DNA of 12,335 nucleotides, taken from positions 936,674 to 949,008 of the forward strand of contig NC_018257.1 in NCBI RefSeq assembly GCF_000227135.1. The letters are read 5' to 3'. The position numbers were made by a program, and so were the translations under genes. This DNA is from Leishmania donovani. Lineage: Eukaryota > Euglenozoa > Kinetoplastea > Trypanosomatida > Trypanosomatidae. The notes under the pieces are model-generated. The model made no database searches. It worked only from the letters and a program-made list of their open reading frames with translations, and was not told where the DNA came from. Shown piece after piece: positions 7,009 to 12,335 of the stretch (within the stretch, counting starts at the first letter, position 1; each line of letters begins with the position of its first letter).

Positions 7009-9843
7009 TCACATCTGCGCAGTGGAGCTTTTCTTGTTGTGCGGCCACTGCTTGTACCACTCCACATCTTCTGCGTTGATGCGTGGTCGCACTTTCTGCA
7101 GGGCCGCGTCGACGTCGGCCACCGTCACATGAGACGCATGCGCGTTAGCTGTGATGGCGTGAAACGCGGCCTCTTTCACCACCGCAACGACCTCGGCACC
7201 GGTGTAGCCATCTGTCCGCTCTGCCACGTAGTTAGCCGTGAGCTCCGCCGCCACTGGCAGGTGCTGGAATTGGATGTTCGTGATGGCGCACCGCTCTGGT
7301 AAGGTGGGCAGCCCGACGTAGACGCGACGGTCAATGCGTCCGGGACGCAGCACCGCGCCGTCGATGTTGTCTGGACGATTTGTCGCCGCCACAAACACGA
7401 GTGCGTTCTTCTTTTCGTCAAAGGCGGCCGGCAACCCATCCAGCTCGGTGAGGAACTGCGAGATTACGCGGTCCGATACGCCGCCGCGACCGCGGTGGCC
7501 GCACATGCCATCCAACTCATCGATGAACACGACGCACGGGCTCGCCGCACGGGCACGCTCGAAGATGTCGCGCACCGCCTTCTCGCTATCGCCCACCCAC
7601 TTCGAGAACACCTCCGGCCCCTTCACGGAGATGAAGTTCATATGACTCTCGTTCGCCAGCGCCTTGGCTAGCATCGTCTTGCTGCAGCCCGGCGGGCCGT
7701 AGAGGAGCACACCCTTTGGTGGGGTCACGTTGAACTCTGTGAAGACCCAACTGTGCTTTCCCAGGCACCAGTCCACAACATCACAGAGGGTCTGCTTCGC
7801 CTCTGCGCTTCCGCCGATGTCGGCCCACGTCACATTGGGAATCGACACCTCGAAGCGCTTGAGCGACGAAGGATGCACCGCAGCCGACGCCGCGCGAAGG
7901 TCCGCCTCCGTTGGCTCGGTTGACTGACGCGCTTGGAACGCTCGCACCACTGCTGTCTCGACGAGTCGATGCAGGTCGCGTTGTGTGAAGCCGTGTGCGC
8001 GCTCTGCCACCTCCAGTAGGCAGTCGTCGCTGACGGCAGGCCCTGCCGCTGCACCGCCACGGCACAGCTCCGAGAGGCACGTCCGAAGACATGCGAGCCG
8101 CTCCTGCGCGCCACTCGGCATCTCCAGCGACACAACGCTCCCGCCAAAGAGAGTGGCACTGGTTAGACATGCGTCGAGACTCGCCAGTGCCGGCGCACTC
8201 GCAACCACTTGCACATCGAGACGGCGGCTCTGCAAGTCGAGCAGCTCAGCAGCCACGGCATGGGCGATGAGGGACATCGCCCACCGAGACCCGGCAGAGG
8301 ACGCCTCGCGGGCGCAGATAAGATGCAAATCATCCATGATCACCGTCGCCGGCGCTGACTGGCGCGCGCGCTCAAACACCTCGTGCAACGCCGTGGCTGT
8401 GCTCACCTCACTACCCTCACCCTGCGGCAGTTGGTCCACGTGAACCCACTCTATGTACCTCGTAGGCCCAGTCGCGGCGGCCGAAGAAGTGGGTCCGTCC
8501 ATGCGTCCTTGATGCTCTGCCCGGGACGCTGCGGAGGCGTGACAGGCGAGCCAGCGACTCTTACCGACGCCAACGTCCCCCACTACGAGGGTGCACAAGA
8601 ACCCAAAGGAAGAGGCGCCGCTGTACTGATGCTCCTCAGCCGTGCCATCTGTGATCGGAGTTGATGCACGCTGCGGCGCGCCGCTTAAGGTCTCTGCCGC
8701 ACCGCCACTGCTACAAAGGCGCACCTCCGTCGCATCCGTCACGATTCCCCAAGCAGCTGCGGGCTCGGCCGCCTGCGTCGGCCGTTCTCGCTCTCCACAA
8801 GCAACGCTCAAGTCCATCACCTCCAGCGTGATGCGATGGGTCAGCACACGTTGGGTGATGCGTAGGTGCACATACCCGATCTTGTGGTGCAGTGTGCGGC
8901 GGAACAGCGCCTGCCACTCTACTGTAGATGCGATCGACGGCACGATAGCATCAGCCGTGTCGGCGTCACGCGCGTTTTCGGGGACCACCATCGCCAGCGT
9001 CACGGACCGCAACGTCGGTATACCATTCAGAGGGAGAAGAACCGGACAAATTGCGACAGACGAGACGTCGACCAAAACAGCCGCCGCATCATCGTTCACG
9101 AAGATCTTGTCGGGTGCAACAGCGGACCCGCGCATCGGTCGCACTCCCGCGTACACGTCCCCGTAGCTTGTCCAGAGGTGCACAATGTGTCCGCTCTGCA
9201 GTCCAAGGCGGTGCATTACGCGGGTGGCGAGAAGACACTCGCTCGGCCCGAGAGCTCCATCCACGCTAATGGCAAACATGGTCGGGGCCACATCACGGCC
9301 CGTCCCCGAAGGCACGTTGGAATGGCCCTGCGGAACGGACGACAAAGCAGCGGCGGGTATGGGCGCCATGCACTGCTTTACTTTGTTCTTGGGTGAGCCG
9401 GTCTCCGGTGACGCTGACGGCAGCGACTTTATGGCAGCCGCAGGAGCGGTAGTTAACGCGGGAGAAGAGAGAGCCTGGTTAACCGCGATGCTGCGCTTCG
9501 TATCTGCGGTCTGAGGGCGACTTTTGAGATCATCTGCTTTGGTAGTGTTGCGCGCCTCGCGTTGGGGCGGCATCAGCGCTGCAACACGAGCGCTTTCGCT
9601 CTCGCACCTCGCTTTCAGCCGACATGCCGGACCGTGAGATGGCACCGCCGGCTCCGCAGCTCTCAAAGAACTGGAGGACGCCGACGAGGAGGTCGAAGTG
9701 CTCGAGCTGCTGGTAGAGTCGGCGAGCTTGTGAGGTCGAGAAAAGCGATTTCGATCTGGCGCACGGCCGCGGGAAGCCTGCACAAACGCGGTACCATCGA
9801 CGTTAGGCCGGAGGGGTGGCACGAGCCGCTTCTTTGCGGGCAT
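7009..9843 (-). CDS. AFG2: AFG2/Drg1/SPATA5-type double AAA ATPase with degenerate first ring
   Basis: A 944-residue type II AAA protein. In other eukaryotes AFG2 extracts the Rlp24/RSL24D1 factor from cytoplasmic pre-60S ribosomes. Layout: basic and Ser-rich disordered head (Ser tract about 42-60); Cdc48-like N-domain about 185-285 (from about GALGPSECLLATRVM); D1 about 395-620; D2 about 664-930. D2 is complete: Walker A GPPGCSKT at 716-723, Walker B FIDELD with D775/E776, sensor-1 N822 in AATNRPD, and arginines R836 and R839 in RPGRIDRR. The GPPGCSKT loop, MLAKALANES and the end KVRPRINAEDVEWYKQW point to AFG2A/SPATA5 rather than p97, NVL, PEX1 or SPATA5L1. D1 keeps Walker A GDVGVGKS (422-429), but Walker B reads IMDDL (D504, D505 for the catalytic Glu) and LFGGS (566-568) replaces the arginine finger, so D1 probably binds ATP without hydrolysing it. 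Start 9843 follows the acceptor AG at 9885; the open frame to 9936 crosses the T-run of the splice signal. Confidence 0.93.
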   Translation of the reverse strand: MPAKKRLVPPLRPNVDGTAFVQASRGRAPDRNRFSRPHKLADSTSSSSTSTSSSASSSSLRAAEPAVPSHGPACRLKARCESESARVAALMPPQREARNTTKADDLKSRPQTADTKRSIAVNQALSSPALTTAPAAAIKSLPSASPETGSPKNKVKQCMAPIPAAALSSVPQGHSNVPSGTGRDVAPTMFAISVDGALGPSECLLATRVMHRLGLQSGHIVHLWTSYGDVYAGVRPMRGSAVAPDKIFVNDDAAAVLVDVSSVAICPVLLPLNGIPTLRSVTLAMVVPENARDADTADAIVPSIASTVEWQALFRRTLHHKIGYVHLRITQRVLTHRITLEVMDLSVACGERERPTQAAEPAAAWGIVTDATEVRLCSSGGAAETLSGAPQRASTPITDGTAEEHQYSGASSFGFLCTLVVGDVGVGKSRWLACHASAASRAEHQGRMDGPTSSAAATGPTRYIEWVHVDQLPQGEGSEVSTATALHEVFERARQSAPATVIMDDLHLICAREASSAGSRWAMSLIAHAVAAELLDLQSRRLDVQVVASAPALASLDACLTSATLFGGSVVSLEMPSGAQERLACLRTCLSELCRGGAAAGPAVSDDCLLEVAERAHGFTQRDLHRLVETAVVRAFQARQSTEPTEADLRAASAAVHPSSLKRFEVSIPNVTWADIGGSAEAKQTLCDVVDWCLGKHSWVFTEFNVTPPKGVLLYGPPGCSKTMLAKALANESHMNFISVKGPEVFSKWVGDSEKAVRDIFERARAASPCVVFIDELDGMCGHRGRGGVSDRVISQFLTELDGLPAAFDEKKNALVFVAATNRPDNIDGAVLRPGRIDRRVYVGLPTLPERCAITNIQFQHLPVAAELTANYVAERTDGYTGAEVVAVVKEAAFHAITANAHASHVTVADVDAALQKVRPRINAEDVEWYKQWPHNKKSSTAQM

Positions 9844-9884
9844 TAAAAAAACAGTGCGAGCACGAAGATGCGCGGAGAGGAATC

Positions 9885-9921
9885 CTGGATGCAGACAAGA
9901 TCGATAGAAGAAAAAAAAAAA
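9885..9921 (-). promoter_or_regulatory. Spliced-leader acceptor of the AFG2-like gene
   Basis: On the minus strand an 11-T run (plus 9911-9921) and CTTCTATCGATCTTGTCTGC lead to the first AG, in CCAG, at 9885-9886. This leaves a 41-nt 5' UTR. The upstream in-frame ATGs lie before or in the T-run and would be removed, which supports the start at 9843. Confidence 0.7.
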
Positions 9922-10021
9922 CATGCGAATGTGCACGGTACAAAAAAAGAGGAGAGCACAAGAAGATCAAACCCATTCTAGCAAGGACGGATGCACTCCG
10001 AGTGACATGAAGGATAGACCA

Positions 10022-10331
10022 GAGGGAGAAAGTCCTCAGATGTGGCGCCGTTGAATGCCAGCTCTGCTTGAACGCACGAAGCTCACCGACCCACACTTGT
10101 CGCAATCGAGTGCAGTCACAAGGCCCTGGCCCTGTGCCACCTCCTTCAGCCATCGGCTCCTTACCAGCCTCTTCATGGCACTCTCCGGAGGGAGGTGAGA
10201 GGTAAGCGCAGAGGCTGGAACGGAGAGGTGGGAGAGGAACACAGAAATGCTTCGTGTTTGATGCGCGCTCATGCTCCTCCCTGCCAAGCCGTGCCACAAC
10301 TCCCACAATACGTGGGCAGCGAGTGACACCC
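10022..10331 (-). mobile_element. Possible degenerate SIDER-like retroposon
   Basis: A discrete, GC-balanced, non-repetitive tract of about 310 bp lies inside low-complexity spacer, with abrupt changes of composition on both sides. Read on the minus strand it has the look of the short extinct SIDER retroposons found in Leishmania 3' UTRs. I could not identify the 79-bp signature, a poly-A tail or a target-site duplication by eye, so this is a suggestion only. It could instead be part of a long UTR or a decayed gene; a 46-codon frame starting at 10191 on the minus strand contains a DCDKCG motif but is too short to claim. Confidence 0.22.
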
Positions 10332-10403
10332 TCGAGACGACCGCATGCCCATTCTGACGTTGTTTGCTTGTTATCCAAGTACGCCTTCACGCATTCATTA
10401 GGA

Positions 10404-10640
10404 CTGTAGTAGGACGAGCCAATAATAATAAATATGAGCAAAGACAAATCAAATAAAAGGCGGTGGTTGTTTCCGGTAGTGGTGGTGGAAAGGTGGGGGT
10501 AGAGGGATGTAGTAATCGTGTGATGGAGAGAAAAGCGTGAAGAGAAGGGGAGGGGAGGGGAACCAAACAAAAAAAAAAGAACCGAAAACAAAAAGAACAA
10601 GAAAGTACACAAAAAAAAAGAGGCGAGTGGAACCAAAGAC
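10404..10640 (-). promoter_or_regulatory. Very long polypyrimidine tract with AG, no ORF downstream
   Basis: On the minus strand about 155 nt (plus about 10480-10640) are dominated by T and C, including T9, T10 and a (CCCCT) repeat. After them no AG occurs until CTACAG at 10404-10405, in good acceptor context. The first ATGs after this AG open frames of only 3 and 7 codons, and the next protein gene starts 560 nt further on, with its own closer acceptor. It may set the polyadenylation site of the upstream mtHSP70 message, serve as an alternative AFG2 acceptor, or produce a non-coding RNA. Confidence 0.45.
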
Positions 10641-10741
10641 GGACGAAACGAGCACCGCCAACGCATCACGACCTCACACCCGCACACGCCGCTGGACGTG
10701 TGCGGCCTTCAGCCTTTCTGCTTCGTTTCGATTTGATAGAC

Positions 10742-10762
10742 TTTTTTTTTGGGGGGGGGGGG
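10742..10762 (+). repeat. T9-G12 homopolymer junction
   Basis: Nine T followed directly by twelve G on the plus strand (C12-A9 in the transcript). Runs this long are prone to slippage and to assembly error, so the exact lengths should be treated with caution. Confidence 0.95.
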
Positions 10763-10795
10763 AATGGCAGGGGAGGAGAGGGGTGTGGCATCCCA

Positions 10796-10825
10796 AACAC
10801 AAACACACACACACGCACATACACT
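10796..10825 (+). repeat. Imperfect CA repeat
   Basis: A CA-dominated stretch with A, G and T interruptions in the presumed 3' UTR of the upstream mtHSP70 copy; it appears as GT-rich sequence in the transcript. Confidence 0.85.
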
Positions 10826-11255
10826 CGAAAAGAGAGGACGAGGCTGCGCGCGTGAGACGAGCCTATTGCTCATGCACACGCACCTTGTTTTTTTTTTCGT
10901 TGAAGAAACAAAACAAGAAGAAGTTGAAAGGGGTGAGAGAACAGCGCGACAAAAATACGAATCAGTAGTGGTTTCATCCTCGCAGCGCGTTGGTCCGTCA
11001 GCCATACACGTCCCAGTGATGCTCAGTGCGATATGTCGCACTCTATTCCTTTCCAGATGTTACGTGAAGAAAGAAAAAGTTGCCATCACATGCCCAGACT
11101 TGCTTTGGGAGTAGAGAGTGGTGTCGGCTTGTCAAAATTTTCATACTGGGTGTTGATGTTGTCGTTGTTCATACGTGTTACCTCAACAAGTCAATCACCA
11201 TGCCGCAGTGGGACGGCACTTACTTTCCTTGCCCAACCGTTGACAACTCGAACCG

Positions 11256-11292
11256 ACACACACACACACAAACACACGCCAACGACACACAC
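11256..11292 (+). repeat. Interrupted CA repeat
   Basis: An AC array at 11256-11277 with one extra A, followed after a short interruption by a second ACACAC block to about 11292. It is the second of three CA arrays in this spacer. Confidence 0.85.
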
Positions 11293-11468
11293 GCAAAAAA
11301 TCAGGTCCTCTGCTGGTCGTCACGTCTCAAGCAGCGCGTAGCACAGGGCCCGGCAAGGGTCTCTATCTCTATATCTGTATGTTTTCTTTCTTGTATTGTG
11401 GAGGGGTTGGATTACCATATCTGTGGAGATGGGGCGGAAAGAAAAACAAAACTCCTAAAAACGGCACA

Positions 11469-11487
11469 GACACACACACACACACAA
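11469..11487 (+). repeat. Perfect AC repeat
   Basis: About nine AC units directly followed by an A-rich stretch; the third CA array in the mtHSP70 downstream spacer. Confidence 0.93.
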
Positions 11488-12002
11488 TAAAAAAAGAAGC
11501 ACTCGCCTTTCGCATCTGCTCGACTATACACACGTCGTAGCACCACCGTCACCCGCACCCAAAACCGAATGGCCGAGGCGGAGGTGAGCCGCAGACGGCA
11601 TCCCATGAAATCTAGTCACCCAGCAGAGCAGCAGCGAGATCGGCAATCTGTGAAAAAGGAGCCAAAAAGACCAAAAAAAAAAATACTACCCCATCACACA
11701 TCCCGCGCCCGTCGACAGGTAAACTCCGCACAGATCCTAGCACCTGCACAGCCACATAAACTTCAGCACGAAGAGCCTGATGGCGCCACCGGCACATACG
11801 GACAAACAGAAAACGGATAAAACGAAACAACAAAAGAATCGTGCAAACACATCTTTCAACTGCTAAAAACCTTATTTAAACCGTCAAAACAGACAGCTCG
11901 GTCACCGCATGTGCCGCGATTGTATAAAGTCCCAGAACACAAGCAGCACTCCCTCCGAGATCGCCAAGGCACTCGGCGTACCACGATACCAGAAAAAAAA
12001 AT

Positions 12003-12335
12003 TTACTTCGTCTCCTCTCCTTGGCTCTGCTGCTGCTGCTGCTGCTGCTCACCGGAGTTGCTGGTGCTGCCGGAGTTGGCCGCGGCAGCCTGCTGGTACT
12101 CTGTGCGGCCGCACTCCATCACAGCCTTCTGCAGCTTGTCCGTCGCAGCCGCAAGGTCATCCTTCGCGACGTTCGGGTTCTCCATCGCCTTGCGCAGCTC
12201 CGCCACCAGCGTCTTCACGTTCTCCTTCTCCGCATCGCTCACGTACTTCCACTCGCCGAGCTGCCTCTCCGCCGTTGTCAGCTGCGTCTCCGCGTTGTTG
12301 CGCACCTCCACAAGCTCGCGCTTCACGCGGTCGGC
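12003..12335 (-). CDS. mtHSP70: Mitochondrial HSP70, C-terminal part, enters from outside the window
   Basis: The last 110 residues of a second mitochondrial HSP70 copy, ending with TAA at 12003-12005. The helical lid of the substrate-binding domain is recognisable from VKRELVEVRNNAETQ through ERQLGEWKYVSDAEKENV and DKLQKAVMECGRTEYQQ. A low-complexity tail follows: Ala/Asn/Ser/Gly-rich, then seven Gln and an acidic end, SQGEETK. This Gln/Gly/Ser-rich tail replaces the EEVD end of cytosolic HSP70 and is typical of the trypanosomatid mitochondrial form. The frame is intact. The gene is in the same orientation as the copy at 1-229, about 11.8 kb upstream of it in transcription order, so the window spans one inter-copy interval of the family. 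The part seen here does not overlap the part seen at 1-229, so the identity of the copies cannot be judged from this window. Confidence 0.95.
   Translation of the reverse strand, partial: ADRVKRELVEVRNNAETQLTTAERQLGEWKYVSDAEKENVKTLVAELRKAMENPNVAKDDLAAATDKLQKAVMECGRTEYQQAAAANSGSTSNSGEQQQQQQQSQGEETK
12027..12047 (-). repeat. (CAG)7 repeat encoding the poly-Gln part of the mtHSP70 tail
   Basis: Seven identical CTG units on the plus strand read as CAG codons in the gene and encode seven Gln near the C-terminus. Use of a single Gln codon throughout suggests recent expansion by slippage; unit number is likely to differ among copies and strains. Confidence 0.93.

Larger units (their letters stand above)
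9922..12002. other. Long spacer between mtHSP70 copy and AFG2-like gene
   Basis: About 2.1 kb with no gene that I can support. The part at 10641-12002 is probably the 3' UTR of the upstream mtHSP70 copy and is rich in CA arrays, A-runs and a T9G12 run. The part at 10404-10640 is a very long pyrimidine tract on the transcribed strand. The part at 10020-10330 is GC-rich and non-repetitive. Open frames up to 294 codons occur, but they are dominated by translated homopolymers (Phe, Ser, Leu, His/Thr runs). Confidence 0.6.

Noticed and set aside
7009..9843. Identity as p97/CDC48, PEX1, NVL or SPATA5L1
   Set aside because: The D2 loop GPPGCSKT, the flanking MLAKALANES and the C-terminal RIN-EWYKQW pattern match AFG2A/SPATA5. 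p97 and PEX1 have GPPGTGKT in D2, and SPATA5L1 has an Ala in place of the Ser. The DD Walker B in D1 resembles PEX1 D1, but the rest does not.
9844..9936. N-terminal extension of the AFG2-like protein to 9936
   Set aside because: It contains a poly-Phe stretch produced by the T-run of the splice signal; the acceptor AG at 9885-9886 would remove those ATGs from the mRNA.
10036..10191. A 46-codon minus-strand frame with a DCDKCG motif
   Set aside because: It is too short, with a single Cys pair and no recognisable domain; it lies in the candidate retroposon tract and has no nearby acceptor of its own.
9803..10687. A 294-codon minus-strand open frame between mtHSP70 and AFG2
   Set aside because: Its composition is Phe/Leu/Ser/His runs from T- and C-rich spacer, it overlaps the AFG2 start in another frame, and no domain is recognisable.
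11246..11260. A TCGAACC-like string resembling a tRNA T-loop
   Set aside because: No matching acceptor, D- or anticodon-stem sequence was found around it, and it sits at the edge of a CA repeat.

Overview
The window looks like nuclear DNA of a trypanosomatid protozoan, most likely Leishmania or a close relative in the Leishmaniinae. The reasons are the recognisable mitochondrial HSP70 sequence, intron-free genes all on one strand, GC-rich coding sequence, and long intergenic spacers packed with CA repeats, homopolymers and polypyrimidine tracts of the kind that direct spliced-leader trans-splicing. Every supported gene is on the minus strand. The window therefore appears to be an internal piece of one directional polycistronic unit transcribed from right to left. 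I see no strand switch, tRNA, rRNA or CRISPR array.

In transcription order (right to left) the layout is: the last 110 codons of one mitochondrial HSP70 gene (12003-12335); a spacer of about 2.2 kb holding CA repeats, a T9G12 run, an ORF-less polypyrimidine/AG site and a tract that may be a degenerate retroposon; a 944-residue double-AAA ATPase of the AFG2/Drg1/SPATA5 type (7009-9843); a small multi-pass membrane protein (5585-6193); a WD40-like beta-propeller protein (4015-5064); a heavily broken aromatic L-amino-acid (tyrosine/dopa-type) decarboxylase pseudogene (1272-2708); and the first 76 codons of a second mitochondrial HSP70 gene (1-229).

The two HSP70 ends show that the window spans one interval between members of a dispersed, same-orientation mitochondrial HSP70 family, with unrelated genes between the copies. 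The genes do not form a metabolic operon. The mitochondrial chaperone serves protein import and iron-sulphur and kinetoplast functions, AFG2 serves cytosolic 60S ribosome maturation, and the membrane and WD40 proteins have no assigned role. Co-transcription is normal for the lineage and does not imply shared function.

The most informative observations are: (i) the decarboxylase relic, which has two in-frame stops and at least four frameshifts and also lacks the usual PLP-binding aspartate; (ii) the AFG2-like protein, whose first AAA ring keeps Walker A but has lost the catalytic glutamate and the arginine finger; (iii) a very large polypyrimidine tract with a clean acceptor AG in front of no ORF; and (iv) direct HSP70 repeats bracketing three intact genes. 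I found no convincing new multi-gene system.
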